A DNA stretch of 64,000 bases from Phreatobacter sp. (GCF_027532945.1 NZ_JAPZTZ010000021.1:1-64000); one strand, 5' to 3'; positions 1 through 9,246 are shown, counted from the stretch's first letter. Made by a program: numbers and translations. The notes: generated from the sequence alone by a model not told the origin.

Positions 1-51
1 CGTTTAATCATGGTTTAATTTGCCACGGCGCAGAATCACGCCGTCGACCTC

Positions 52-390
52 ATGGTGTATCTATGGGACCGTGGTTTTTTCTTCGGCCCCGGGGCGGGGG
101 GGGGGGCCGCCGCGGCCGCCTTCAGCTCTGCGGCCATGGCCGCACCGGCCGGAGCGACTGCCGCCACCCCTGCCGCGACGCCTGCCGGCGCACCGCTCGA
201 GATGCAGTGGGGCTACGGCTATGGCTACGGCCCGGGCCCCGGTTGGCGCCGCCGCCGCCACTTCCGCCCCTACCGCCCCTATCGTCCGTATCGTCCGTAT
301 CGCCCCTATGGCTTCTACGGCCCGCGTCCCTTCCGCCCGGTGCGCCGCTGCTGGATCAACCGCTGGGGCGAGCGCGTCTGCCGCTTCTGA
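52..390 (+). CDS. Small secreted Tyr/Arg-rich hypothetical protein
   Basis: A 112-residue protein of unknown function. An Ala-rich stretch around residues 19-33 resembles the end of a signal peptide, with possible cleavage near Ala30. A Gly/Tyr segment follows (residues 54-60), then five consecutive Arg-Pro-Tyr triplets (72-86), and a C-terminus holding two cysteines (100 and 110) in a Trp/Arg-rich context. Small exported proteins with this kind of tail are common in Hyphomicrobiales, which is why I believe the C-terminal frame. The N-terminus is doubtful: an uninterrupted run of 11 G at 96-106 lies inside the coding region, so a one-base error or slippage there would change the upstream frame, and no typical Lys/Arg-plus-hydrophobic start is visible. 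A strong terminator follows 28 bases after the stop. Confidence 0.55.
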   Translation: MVYLWDRGFFFGPGAGGGAAAAAFSSAAMAAPAGATAATPAATPAGAPLEMQWGYGYGYGPGPGWRRRRHFRPYRPYRPYRPYRPYGFYGPRPFRPVRRCWINRWGERVCRF

Positions 391-417
391 CGCCAGTCCG
401 CACCACCACCGCATCGA

Positions 418-446
418 CCCCGTCGCCTCCAGGCGGCGGGGTTTTT
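418..446 (+). terminator. Rho-independent terminator after the small secreted protein gene
   Basis: An inverted repeat with 11-base arms (418-428 and 431-441, one G-T wobble) is followed directly by five T (442-446). It lies shortly downstream of the stop codon at 390 on the same strand and fits an intrinsic terminator. Confidence 0.8.
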
Positions 447-538
447 CATCTGAGAGCGACACGTCGATGCCAGATGCGGCCGGCACGTTGACGCGCCGGC
501 CCGCCGCGCCCTATGCAGGCGCTCGCTTCCTGCGATGC

Positions 539-628
539 GGATGGGTGGCCGAGTGGTTTAAGGCAGCGGTCTTGAAAACCGCCGTGGGTGCAAGCTCACC
601 GTGAGTTCGAATCTCACCCCATCCGCCA
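539..628 (+). tRNA. tRNA-Ser (anticodon UGA)
   Basis: A complete 90-base class II tRNA. The acceptor stem pairs GGATGGG (539-545) with CCCATCC (618-624), followed by discriminator G and an encoded CCA (626-628). The anticodon stem pairs GCGGT (566-570) with ACCGC (578-582) around the loop CTTGAAA, giving anticodon TGA at 573-575, which reads UCN serine codons. The long variable arm (about 583-600) is typical of tRNA-Ser. The T arm contains GTTCGAATC. Confidence 0.97.
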
Positions 629-857
629 CGGCGCAGCGCGCATGGCCGCCTCAATCCACGGTTAATGGCCGCATAACCATCATTGGGCAAGATGATGGCA
701 AGCGTCACGAATTCGTCCCATTTGCAACGACACTGGCGGTTCGGGACGGCGTCGGCTAAGGATGCCGATGCGGAGCGGGCTGGTCCCGCGCAGGCATGGA
801 GCGACCAGCTTGAACTCTTCGGCGATCGGCGAGGGCCCGCGCGCGTCCGTTTCCGTC

Positions 858-2090
858 ATGGGGACGCGCAGCCGCATCCTGGCCTGCACGGCGCTTTGCG
901 GCCTTGGGCTGGCGCTTGGCGGGTGCAACAGCCAGACGGCATCGTCCAGCGGTCCCGTTGACCGTTTCAATTCGCAGTATGGGGTGAGCTCCAGCCCGCG
1001 CGTCGTGGCCGACGGTGCGTCCGTGCCGCGGGGGGGCGGCGTCTATCGCGTCGGCCGCCCGTACCGGGTCGCCGGCCGCACCTATACGCCTTTCGAGAAG
1101 CGTGAGGGCCACACCGAGGCGGGAATCGCGTCCTGGTACGGACGCCAGTTCCACGGCCGCCTGACCGCCAATGGTGAGGTCTACGACATGAACTCGCTCT
1201 CGGCGGCGCACCGCACCATGCCGATGCCGAGCTATGCCCGAGTCACCAATCTCAGCAACGGCCATTCGCTCATCGTGCGCGTCAACGACCGCGGGCCGTT
1301 CCACGGCAACCGCGTCATCGACTTGTCGCACCGGGCCTCCAACCTGCTGAATTTCCGCGGCCAGGGTCTGGCCCGCGTGCGTGTCGAATATGTCGGCCGC
1401 GCGCCGATGGAAGGTTCTGACGACCGTATGCTGCTGGCGACGCTGCGCACGGATGGCTCGCCCGCGCCGCGTCCTGTCGGCGGCGCCCCGGCCACCATGA
1501 TCGCCTCCGCCGCGCCGCAGACGGTGCCGGATCCGGCGCCCCGTCCGGCGCCCGCCGCCGCCACGACACCGGTTGCGGTCCCCGTCGTTGCCGCCCCGTT
1601 GCCGGCCCCGCAGGAACAGCCCGCGCAGGGTTTCGCCTTCTTCCGCCGGGATGCGTCGGCCGCGCCGAGCGCGCCGGGCGACGTCAATCCCGATCTCGTC
1701 CAGTCCAATCCCTTCGCGTCGGCACCCGGCCAGGTCGCCGCCGCGCCGGTTGCCGCGTCGTCGCCGATCACCATGGCCTCGGCGCCGCTGCCGTTGGAGC
1801 GTCCGGGCCTGCGCGATTCGGCGCCTGCCGCTCCCGTCGCCACTACGGTGGTCGCCCGGTCGAACACGCCGGCGCAGGTCGCCCCGGCAACCGTGACGGT
1901 CGTCGCGACGCCGGCTCCCTCCGCCGCGCCGCAGCCGGCCGCGCCGGTGCTCGCGACAGCCTCGTCGCGTCCCGTCACCGTGCCAGCCGCCACCGCCTTC
2001 GCGCCCCCGCGGACCGCAGCGCCGGCCATCGCCGCCATGCCCGGCGGTGCCCCGGTACGGGCAGCTCTCGGCTTCGGCTCGCTGTACTGA
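858..2090 (+). CDS. rlpA: RlpA-like lipoprotein, septal-ring lytic transglycosylase family
   Basis: A 410-residue predicted lipoprotein of the RlpA family, whose characterised members cleave denuded peptidoglycan at the septum. I chose the ATG at 858 because it gives a lipoprotein signal peptide ending in the lipobox LGGC (lipidated Cys23); longer in-frame starts precede it without a signal. The double-psi beta-barrel domain covers about residues 88-180. It includes GIASWYG (89-95), TANGEVYD (103-110), His118, RVNDRGPF (141-148) and DLSHRA (155-160), and the family's catalytic Asp and His positions appear present. The remaining 230 residues are a low-complexity Ala/Pro/Val tail; no C-terminal SPOR domain is recognisable. 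The carboxypeptidase gene follows 56 bases downstream, a frequent alphaproteobacterial pairing. Confidence 0.88.
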   Translation: MGTRSRILACTALCGLGLALGGCNSQTASSSGPVDRFNSQYGVSSSPRVVADGASVPRGGGVYRVGRPYRVAGRTYTPFEKREGHTEAGIASWYGRQFHGRLTANGEVYDMNSLSAAHRTMPMPSYARVTNLSNGHSLIVRVNDRGPFHGNRVIDLSHRASNLLNFRGQGLARVRVEYVGRAPMEGSDDRMLLATLRTDGSPAPRPVGGAPATMIASAAPQTVPDPAPRPAPAAATTPVAVPVVAAPLPAPQEQPAQGFAFFRRDASAAPSAPGDVNPDLVQSNPFASAPGQVAAAPVAASSPITMASAPLPLERPGLRDSAPAAPVATTVVARSNTPAQVAPATVTVVATPAPSAAPQPAAPVLATASSRPVTVPAATAFAPPRTAAPAIAAMPGGAPVRAALGFGSLY

Positions 2091-2146
2091 CGAACCTTGA
2101 TTTCGCGTCGCGCCCGCCCCATCCATGGGGTGGGAGGACTGCCATC

Positions 2147-3322
2147 GTGACCCTGCGACTCGCCATGACGGCGCTGGCCGTCACCGTTTGGGCCATGGCC
2201 GCGCCTGCGAAGGCGCAGGACAATTTCCAGACCACCGTTCGCAATGCGATCCTGTTCGACGTCGGCACCCAGTCCTTTCTCTTCGAAAAAGCGGCCGATG
2301 AGCCGCAAGCGCCCGCCAGCCTCGCCAAGCTGATGACCATGGCGGTGATCTTCGAGGAGTTACGGCAGGGCCGGCTTCGCCTCGACCAGGAGGTCGTCAT
2401 CAGCGAGGACGCCTGGCGGCGGGGAGGGGCTCCGTCGCGAACCTCTTCCATGTATGCGGCCGTCAATTCCCGCGTGAAGGTCCAGGACCTCATGCGCGGC
2501 GTCGTCATCCAGTCCGGCAACGACGCATCCATCGCGCTCGCCGAGGCCGTATCGGGCACCGAGGCGAATTTCATTGCCGTCATGAACACCCGCGCCCGCA
2601 CACTCGGTCTGACGCGCTCGGTCTTCCGCAATGCGACCGGCCTTCCTGACCCCGAGCAGCGCTCCACCGCGCGCGACATCGCGAGGCTCGCCGACCACAT
2701 CATCCGCGCCCATCCCGAGCACTACGGCCTCTATGGCGAGCGGGAGTTCGTCTGGGGCGGCATCCGCCAGCAGAACCGCAACCCGCTGCTCGGTACCTAT
2801 CCCGGCGCCGACGGGCTGAAAACGGGCTATATCGAGGAGGCCGGCTTCAACCTTGCGGGCTCGGCAGTGCAAAACGGCCAGCGGCTCATCGTCGTCGTCA
2901 TGGGCGCCCGCTCGCTGCAGGAACGCTCCAACGAGGCCCGCAAGCTGCTCGATTGGGGTTTCCGCTCCTTCGAACTGCGCGACCTGTTCCAGGAGAACGA
3001 GACGATCGGCGACGTCGCTGTCTTTGGCGGCGGGCAGGGGACAGTGTCGGTCACCGCCGGCAAGCCAGTGCGCCTCCTCCTGCCGCGCGGACAGTCGGAC
3101 CGCGTCACCGCCCAGATCGTCTATCGCGGCCCCGTGCGGGCGCCGGTGCGTCAGGGCGCCGAGGTTGGCATGCTCCGCGTGTTGCGCGGCAGCCAGGTCG
3201 CGCTGGAGGTGCCGGTCTTCGCGGCCGCCGATGTCGGCACCGGCACGCTCAGCCAGCGCGCCATGCAGGGCGCCTGGGAACTCGCCACCGGCTGGATCCG
3301 CACCGGGACGGCGCGTCCGTGA
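2147..3322 (+). CDS. D-alanyl-D-alanine carboxypeptidase (PBP5/6 type, peptidase S11)
   Basis: This periplasmic low-molecular-mass penicillin-binding protein trims the terminal D-Ala from peptidoglycan pentapeptides. It is 391 residues long with a signal peptide ending near Ala23 (APAKAQ). The three active-site motifs are intact: SLAK (58-61, nucleophile Ser58), SGN (123-125) and KTG (225-227). The C-terminal third matches the PBP5-type beta-rich domain, ending in a possible amphipathic helix. Translation starts at GTG 2147 behind a GGGAGG ribosome-binding site. The stop codon overlaps the GTG start of tmk (GTGA), so the two genes are probably translationally coupled. The family contains several paralogues (dacA, dacC, dacF), and I do not assign one symbol. 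Confidence 0.93.
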   Translation: MTLRLAMTALAVTVWAMAAPAKAQDNFQTTVRNAILFDVGTQSFLFEKAADEPQAPASLAKLMTMAVIFEELRQGRLRLDQEVVISEDAWRRGGAPSRTSSMYAAVNSRVKVQDLMRGVVIQSGNDASIALAEAVSGTEANFIAVMNTRARTLGLTRSVFRNATGLPDPEQRSTARDIARLADHIIRAHPEHYGLYGEREFVWGGIRQQNRNPLLGTYPGADGLKTGYIEEAGFNLAGSAVQNGQRLIVVVMGARSLQERSNEARKLLDWGFRSFELRDLFQENETIGDVAVFGGGQGTVSVTAGKPVRLLLPRGQSDRVTAQIVYRGPVRAPVRQGAEVGMLRVLRGSQVALEVPVFAAADVGTGTLSQRAMQGAWELATGWIRTGTARP

Positions 3323-3993
3323 CCGATCCGGCGCCGATAGCGACGCCGCGCGGCCGTTTCATCACGCTGGAAGGCGGGGAGGGGGCGGGAAAGTCGACGC
3401 AGGCCAGGCGCCTCGCCGCCTTCCTCGAGCAGAAGGGCGTCGAGGTCGTGCTGACGCGCGAACCCGGCGGCTCGCCGGGTGCCGAGGTTCTCCGGCATGT
3501 CCTCCTTGCCGGTGGTGCCGAGCCCTTCGGCCCGGAGGCCGAGACCATGCTCTTCGCAGCGGCGCGGCGCGACCATCTCGACGTCACGATCCTGCCTGCG
3601 CTGACGCGCGGGGCCTGGGTGATCTGCGACCGCTTCGCCGATTCCACCCGCGTTTATCAGGGCCATGCGGGGCGCGTGCCCATGGAGCTGGTCCTTGCGA
3701 TCGAAAACGTGACCGTCGGCGGGAACCGTCCGGACCTGACCCTGATCCTCGACCTGCCGGCCAAAGTGGGTCTCGCCCGCGTGGCGAGCCGTGGCATCGC
3801 CGCCGACCGTTTCGAGAAGGAGGGCGTCGCCTTCCACACCAAGCTGCGCCAGGGCTTCAAGGCCATAGCCCGCGCCGAGCCGGAGCGCTGCCGGCTCATC
3901 GATGCCTCGGCCGATGCAGATGACGTGACCGAGGCGATCCGCGCGGTGGTCGTGGAGCGCTTCGACATCGGGGCGCGGCTGGTGGCGTCATGA
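3319..3993 (+). CDS. tmk: Thymidylate kinase
   Basis: Phosphorylates dTMP to dTDP for DNA synthesis in the cytoplasm. The protein has 224 residues, the usual size. It shows the P-loop GGEGAGKST (19-27), the substrate-binding LTREPGG segment (45-51) and DRFADST (104-110), the DR(Y/F) motif of the family. The start is GTG at 3319, overlapping the preceding stop codon by four bases. An in-frame extension runs further upstream but is only antisense-like coding inside the carboxypeptidase gene. The stop overlaps the ATG of holB (ATGA). The tmk-holB-metG-tatD order is a standard alphaproteobacterial replication and translation cluster. Confidence 0.96.
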   Translation: MTDPAPIATPRGRFITLEGGEGAGKSTQARRLAAFLEQKGVEVVLTREPGGSPGAEVLRHVLLAGGAEPFGPEAETMLFAAARRDHLDVTILPALTRGAWVICDRFADSTRVYQGHAGRVPMELVLAIENVTVGGNRPDLTLILDLPAKVGLARVASRGIAADRFEKEGVAFHTKLRQGFKAIARAEPERCRLIDASADADDVTEAIRAVVVERFDIGARLVAS

Positions 3994-5039
3994 TCGAGGA
4001 GAATGCCGCCGACCGGCTGGACGGCGCGCCGCACCCGCGCGAGCGCACCATCCTCATCGGCCATGCCGATGCGGAATGCCAGCTCCTGGACGCCTATCGC
4101 GGCCCGCGGATGCACCATGCCTGGCTGATCGGTGGGCCTGAAGGCATCGGCAAGGCGACGCTGGCCTATCGCTTCGCCCGTTTCGTCCTCGCCCATCCCC
4201 GTCCCGAGGCAATCCCCCCATCGACCCGGAACCTTGCCGTGCCGGAGGACCACCCGGCAGCCCGGCGCATCGTCGCGGGCTCCCATCCCGACCTCCTCGC
4301 GCTGCGCCGCATCGCCGAGGCGGGTAAGGAGAAGATCCCGCAGGACATCTCCGTCTCCGCCATGCGCGAGATCGTCCGCTTCTTCGGCTCGACGGCGGGC
4401 GAGGGGGGCTGGCGCATCTGCATCGTCGATGCCGCCGACGACCTCAACCGCTCCAGCGCCAATGCCCTGCTGAAACTGCTGGAGGAGCCGCCGCCGCGGT
4501 CGCTCTTCCTCATCCTCGCGCATATGCCGGGGCGGCTGCTGCCGACCATCCGCTCGCGCTGCCGCGTCCTGTCCCTGGCGCCGCTCACGCCGGCCGAGAT
4601 CGCCGAGGGCCTCGGCACCTTCGACGACATCCGGCTGCCGCCGGACGAGGCCGCCCGCATCGCCGCCCATGCCGACGGCAGCCTGCGGCGCGCGCTGGAA
4701 CTCGCAGAGGGTGCCCAGGACGGCTTTGCCGGCGAGGTCGAGCGGCTGCTGGGCGCGCTCCCCGAGCCCGATCCGATGGCCATCCACACCCTCGGCGACA
4801 AGCTCGCGCGGCGCGACGACGCGCTCTTTGACCTGTTCCTGCGGATGGTCTTCGACCACATCCACGGCCATGTCCGCCGCGCCGCGGGCGAGGGGGCGCG
4901 TCGCCTTGCACCCCATGCCGAGGTATGGGAGAAGGTCGAGGCTACCGCGGCGCAGGTGCGCACGTTCAACCTCGAACGCAAGCCCTTCGTTTTCCAGGTT
5001 TTCGGCTGGCTCGCCGAGGCCGGCCGGCGGCACGCCTGA
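3990..5039 (+). CDS. holB: DNA polymerase III subunit delta'
   Basis: A subunit of the clamp-loader complex that opens and loads the beta sliding clamp. The protein has 349 residues with a P-loop GPEGIGKAT (49-57). The conserved SSANALLKLLEEPP segment and the SRCR motif, which supplies the arginine finger to the neighbouring clamp-loader subunit, are both present. The four-cysteine zinc module seen in many delta' proteins is not obvious. It overlaps tmk by four bases (ATGA) and is followed by metG after 21 bases. Confidence 0.95.
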   Translation: MIEENAADRLDGAPHPRERTILIGHADAECQLLDAYRGPRMHHAWLIGGPEGIGKATLAYRFARFVLAHPRPEAIPPSTRNLAVPEDHPAARRIVAGSHPDLLALRRIAEAGKEKIPQDISVSAMREIVRFFGSTAGEGGWRICIVDAADDLNRSSANALLKLLEEPPPRSLFLILAHMPGRLLPTIRSRCRVLSLAPLTPAEIAEGLGTFDDIRLPPDEAARIAAHADGSLRRALELAEGAQDGFAGEVERLLGALPEPDPMAIHTLGDKLARRDDALFDLFLRMVFDHIHGHVRRAAGEGARRLAPHAEVWEKVEATAAQVRTFNLERKPFVFQVFGWLAEAGRRHA

Positions 5040-5060
5040 CCCCGGATCGCCATTACCGCC

Positions 5061-6605
5061 ATGTCGAAGCAACGCTTCTACGTCACGACCGCCATTTCCT
5101 ATCCGAACGGCGCCCCGCATATCGGCCACGCCTACGAGGTCATCGCCACTGACGCGATCGCCCGCTTCATGCGCGCCGACGGCCGCGACGTCTTCTTCCT
5201 CACCGGCACCGACGAACACGGCCTGAAGATGGTGCAGACCGCCGAGCGCGAGGGGCTGACCGCCCGCGCGCTGGCCGACCGCAATTCCGATCGGTTCCGC
5301 GCCATGGCCGAGGCGCTCGCCATCTCAAACGACGACTTCATCCGCACCACAGAGCCGCGCCACTACACGGCGAGCCAGGCCATCTGGGAGCGCATGGTCG
5401 CCGCCGGCGACATCTATCTTGGCGGCTACGAGGGCTGGTACTCGGTCCGCGACGAAGCCTTTTACAACGAGGACGAAACCTCGGTGAATGCCGAAGGCGT
5501 GCGGGTCGGCGGGCAGGGGACGCCGGTCGAATGGACCAAGGAGGAGACCTATTTCTTCCGTCTGTCCAAATACCAGGACAAGCTGCTGGCCTTCTATGAG
5601 GCGAACCCCGACTTCGTCGGCCCGGACACCCGCTTCAACGAGGTCATCAGCTTCGTGAAGGGCGGGCTGACCGACCTGTCGGTGTCGCGCACCACCTTCG
5701 ACTGGGGCGTGCCGGTTCCCGGCGTCGATGGCCACGTCATGTATGTCTGGGTCGACGCCCTGACCAACTACATCACTGCCGCCGGCTTTCCCGACGAGAG
5801 CGCGCCGCGCTGGGCCTGGTGGCCGGCCGATCTTCACGTCATCGGCAAGGACATCGTCCGCTTCCACGCCGTTTACTGGCCGGCCTTCCTGATGTCGGCG
5901 GGCCTGCCGCTGCCGAAGCGCGTCTATGGCCACGGCTTCCTGTTCAACCGCGGCGAGAAAATGTCGAAGTCGCTCGGCAATGTCGTCGATCCCTTCGGCA
6001 TGGCCGAGACCTATGGCGTCGACGCCATGCGCTACTTCCTCCTGCGCGAAGTCGCCTTCGGCAATGACGGCTCCTATTCGCACGAGGCCATCGTCGCCCG
6101 CACCAATGCCGACCTTGCCAACGACATCGGCAACCTCGCGCAGCGCTCGCTGTCGATGATCGCCAAGAACTGCGACGGCGTGCTGCCGACGCCCGGGCCC
6201 TTCAGCGCCGAGGACGAGGCGATCCTCGGGGCCGCCGATGGCATGCTCGATCTCTCGCGAGAAGCCATGGCGAGCCAGCAGATCCATCGCTGGCTGGAGG
6301 CCGTCTGGGCGGTAGTGGGCGAGGCCAACCGGTACTTTGCGGCGCAGGCACCCTGGGCGCTGCGCAAGACCGATCCGGCGCGTATGGAGACGGTGCTCTA
6401 TGTCACCGCCGAGGTGATCCGTAAGGCGGCGATCCTCGCAGGCCCCGCCATTCCGCTCGGCGCGCCGAAGCTGCTCGACCTCCTCGCCGTCCCGGTAGAC
6501 GCGCGCGACTTCGCGGCGCTCGGCAACCGCCTCGTTCCCGGCACGGCGCTGCCGGCACCGGTCGGTGTCTTCCCTCGCTATGTCGATGCGGAGCCCACCA
6601 CCTGA
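5061..6605 (+). CDS. metG: Methionyl-tRNA synthetase
   Basis: Charges tRNA-Met with methionine in an ATP-dependent reaction. The protein has 514 residues. The HIGH signature is at residues 20-23 in a typical [13 protein letters not shown] context, and the KMSKS signature is at 300-304. The length fits the short bacterial form without the C-terminal tRNA-binding/dimerisation domain. It starts at ATG 5061, 21 bases after holB. Its TGA overlaps the ATG of tatD by one base (TGATG), which suggests coupled translation. Confidence 0.97.
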   Translation: MSKQRFYVTTAISYPNGAPHIGHAYEVIATDAIARFMRADGRDVFFLTGTDEHGLKMVQTAEREGLTARALADRNSDRFRAMAEALAISNDDFIRTTEPRHYTASQAIWERMVAAGDIYLGGYEGWYSVRDEAFYNEDETSVNAEGVRVGGQGTPVEWTKEETYFFRLSKYQDKLLAFYEANPDFVGPDTRFNEVISFVKGGLTDLSVSRTTFDWGVPVPGVDGHVMYVWVDALTNYITAAGFPDESAPRWAWWPADLHVIGKDIVRFHAVYWPAFLMSAGLPLPKRVYGHGFLFNRGEKMSKSLGNVVDPFGMAETYGVDAMRYFLLREVAFGNDGSYSHEAIVARTNADLANDIGNLAQRSLSMIAKNCDGVLPTPGPFSAEDEAILGAADGMLDLSREAMASQQIHRWLEAVWAVVGEANRYFAAQAPWALRKTDPARMETVLYVTAEVIRKAAILAGPAIPLGAPKLLDLLAVPVDARDFAALGNRLVPGTALPAPVGVFPRYVDAEPTT

Positions 6606-7399
6606 TGTGGGTCGACAGCCATTGTCACCTCGACTTTCCGGCGCTTGCCGCCGACCGGCAGGGCCTGATCGGCCGCGCGGTGGCGGCTGGCCTCCAGTCC
6701 ATGGTGACGATCTCGACGCGCGTGCGCCGGTTCGATGCGATCCGCGCGATCGCTGACGCCCATGACGGCATCTGGTGCTCGGTCGGCACCCATCCGCATA
6801 ACGCCCATGAGGAGCTCGACGTCACAGCCGAGGAGCTCGTCAGGCTCTCGGCCCATCCCAAGGTCATCGCCATCGGCGAGGCCGGTCTCGACTGGTTCTA
6901 CGACAAGTCTCCGAGGGATGCGCAGGAACAGGGTTTCCTCACCCATATCGCCGCGGCGCGAGCGAGCGGGCTGCCGCTCGTCATCCACGCGCGCGAGGCC
7001 GATGCGCGCGTCGCCGAGATCCTGACCGAGGAAATGGGGATGGGGGCTTTCGCCGCCGTTCTCCACTGCTTCACCGGCTCGCGCGAACTCGCCATGACCG
7101 GCATCGACCTCGGCCTCTATGTCTCCTTCTCCGGGATTGCGACCTACAAAAGCGCCCAGAACCTGCGTGATCTCGCCCGCGACCTGCCGCTCGACCGCAT
7201 CCTCGTCGAAACTGACGCGCCATACCTCGCGCCGGGCAAGTTCCGCGGCAAGACCAACGAGCCGTCCTACGTGGTCGAGACGGGCAAGGTGGTTGCCGAA
7301 GCGGTCGGCCTCACGGCGGAGGAGATGGCGCGGCAAACCTCGGCGAATTTCTACCGGCTTTTCGCCAAGGCCGATCCGCTCCAGCGCCTGTCGGCCTGA
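6605..7399 (+). CDS. tatD: TatD-family metal-dependent DNase/hydrolase
   Basis: A TIM-barrel hydrolase of the TatD family (264 residues). Characterised members are metal-dependent 3'-5' exonucleases acting on damaged DNA. The metal-binding set is complete: SHCH near the N-terminus (His6, His8), Glu92 in GEAGLDW, His128 in IHARE, His154 in HCFTGS and Asp204 in ETDAPYL. It follows metG with a one-base overlap. The metG-tatD-metallohydrolase order is conserved across many proteobacteria. The exact paralogue (TatD, YcfH or YjjV) cannot be distinguished here; the position next to metG and holB favours the YcfH type. Confidence 0.93.
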   Translation: MWVDSHCHLDFPALAADRQGLIGRAVAAGLQSMVTISTRVRRFDAIRAIADAHDGIWCSVGTHPHNAHEELDVTAEELVRLSAHPKVIAIGEAGLDWFYDKSPRDAQEQGFLTHIAAARASGLPLVIHAREADARVAEILTEEMGMGAFAAVLHCFTGSRELAMTGIDLGLYVSFSGIATYKSAQNLRDLARDLPLDRILVETDAPYLAPGKFRGKTNEPSYVVETGKVVAEAVGLTAEEMARQTSANFYRLFAKADPLQRLSA

Positions 7400-7407
7400 G
7401 GTCGGCC

Positions 7408-8208
7408 ATGAGCCTTGAGGTGACCATCCTCGGATGCGGCTCTTCGGGCGGCGTGCCGCGGGCCGGTCAGGGTTGGGGGGCCTGCGATCCCGCCGAGCCC
7501 CGTAACCGCCGCCGCCGCTGCGCCATCCTGGTCGAGCAGACCGGTCCGGGCGGTGTCACCACGGTCCTGATCGACACGGGCCCGGACTTGCGCGAGCAAC
7601 TGATCGGCGCCGGCGTCACGCGGCTTGATGCGGTGCTCTACACGCACGATCACGCCGACCACACCCACGGTATCGACGACCTTCGGCCGATCGTGCTCGC
7701 CATGCGCCGGCGCATCGCCGTCCATGCCGACGACGTCACCGCCGCGACGCTGCGCCAGCGCTTCGGCTATTGCTTCGCATCGCCGCCCGGCAGCGACTAT
7801 CCGCCGATTGTCGACATGCATGAATTCGCGCCTGACACGCCCGTGGTGATCGACGGCCCCGGCGGGGCCATCGCCTTCGGGCCGATCACGGTCGAGCATG
7901 GGGCCGGCTATCGCGCCTTCGGATTTCGCTTCAAGGACGCTGTCTATTGTCCTGATGTCAGTATGATTCCAGCGATGTCACGGGCAGCCTTCATCGACGC
8001 GCGGATGATCATCCTCGACGCGCTGCGCTACACGCGCCACCCGACGCATCTGAGCGTCGACGAAGCTTTGGCCTATCTCGCGGATTTCGCGCCGACGCGC
8101 GCCGTCCTGACCAACCTGCATACCGACGTGGATTACCGCGTGCTGCAAAGTCGCTTGCCGGATCACATTGTGCCGGCCTTCGACGGCATGCGGATCATCC
8201 TCGACTGA
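7408..8208 (+). CDS. MBL-fold metallohydrolase, PhnP-like phosphodiesterase family
   Basis: A 266-residue metallo-beta-lactamase-fold protein. The N-terminal GCGSSGGVPR segment (9-18) and the metal motif HDHADH within THDHADHTHGID (79-90) match the PhnP/RNase Z-like branch. Later conserved positions include Asp in YCPDVS and His in TNLHTDVDY. PhnP hydrolyses cyclic phosphodiesters in phosphonate catabolism, but this copy sits beside metG-tatD with no phosphonate genes, so a general phosphodiesterase role is more cautious. It begins 8 bases after tatD and probably shares its transcript. Confidence 0.9.
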   Translation: MSLEVTILGCGSSGGVPRAGQGWGACDPAEPRNRRRRCAILVEQTGPGGVTTVLIDTGPDLREQLIGAGVTRLDAVLYTHDHADHTHGIDDLRPIVLAMRRRIAVHADDVTAATLRQRFGYCFASPPGSDYPPIVDMHEFAPDTPVVIDGPGGAIAFGPITVEHGAGYRAFGFRFKDAVYCPDVSMIPAMSRAAFIDARMIILDALRYTRHPTHLSVDEALAYLADFAPTRAVLTNLHTDVDYRVLQSRLPDHIVPAFDGMRIILD

Positions 8209-8379
8209 GGCCCAGAGCACCGCCGTGGTGCTGTGGACAGGCCAATATTGATGGCTCTTGGAATTCCATAATATGTCTTATGCGAATCATTCCTTGGCGT
8301 CTTGCGAAGGCCACCAAGTCCTGTGGACGACCCGCCGTTGCCCTTGCCATCGCCCGGCCCTTCACCGCCACACTCTCCC

Positions 8380-9246
8380 ATGAGCCAGCCCTCCCTCGAT
8401 CCCACCGCCGTTACGCCCTCCGGGGACATCCAGCGCCTGCTGGAGATCATGGCCTGGCTCCGCACGCCCGGCCGCGGCTGTCCCTAGGACCTCGAGCAGG
8501 ACTTTACGACGATCGCGCCGTTCACCATCGAGGAAGCCTATGAGGTGGCCGATGCCATCGAGCGTGGCGATCTCGCGGACCTGAAGGATGAGCTGGGCGA
8601 CCTCCTGCTTCAGGTCGTCTTCCATGCCCGGATGGCCGAGGAGCAAGGCGTCTTTGCTTTTCCCGACGTCGTCCGTGCCATCACCGAGAAGCTGATCCGT
8701 CGACACCCCCATGTCTTCGGCGGCGACCGCGACATGAGCCCCGAGGCCGTCAAGGGCCTCTGGGACAGCATCAAGGCCGAGGAGAAGCGGGCGAAGGCCG
8801 AGGAGCGCCAGCGGCTTGGCCTACCGGTTCCGGCCGCAGCCGGTGTCCTGGCGGGGGTTCCGACCGCCCTGCCCGCATTGACCCGCGCGCTCAAGCTCCA
8901 GGACAAGGCCGGCAAGGTCGGTTTCGACTGGAACGATGTCGATGCTGTCCTGGCCAAGATCGTCGAGGAAGCCCAAGAGATCGTCGAAGCGCGTCGCGCC
9001 GGTGCTCCGCAGGCGGCCGTGGCCCACGAGGTTGGCGATCTGCTCTTCGCCGCCGTCAATCTCGCCCGCCATCTTGGCGTCGATCCCGAGGGCGCCCTGC
9101 GCGGCACCAACGCCAAGTTCGAGCGTCGCTTCGGAATGATCGAGGCCTCGCTGGCCGCCGAAGGCAGAACACCTGCCGAGGCCTCCCTCGACGAGATGGA
9201 TGCCCTGTGGAACGAGGCGAAGCGCCGGGAGCACGAGGCCGGCTGA
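8380..9246 (+). pseudogene. mazG: mazG nucleoside triphosphate pyrophosphohydrolase, interrupted by an in-frame amber codon
   Basis: MazG hydrolyses (d)NTPs to NMP and pyrophosphate. The full frame from ATG 8380 has 288 codons, the expected length, but codon 36 is TAG (8485-8487). The residues around it read RGCP-stop-DLEQDF, exactly where MazG proteins carry the conserved CPWD motif, so a single TGG-to-TAG change explains it. Everything downstream remains open and well conserved: EEAYE (51-55), DELGDLLLQ, and the second domain with KIVEEAQEIVE and HEVGDLLF. Restarting at GTG 8545 would give a product lacking the CPWD and EExxE parts of the N-terminal domain. The alternatives are a sequencing error, amber suppression, or a truncated protein retaining the C-terminal domain. 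It is convergent with hflX. Confidence 0.8.

Noticed and set aside
284-312. Tandem short repeats in the small Tyr/Arg-rich gene, checked as a possible CRISPR or minisatellite
   Set aside because: They are codon-level repeats of Arg-Pro-Tyr in the coding frame with no unique spacers.
8216-8232. Hairpin AGCACC / GGTGCT after the PhnP-like gene
   Set aside because: The stem is only 6 bases and no T tract follows, so it is not a convincing terminator.
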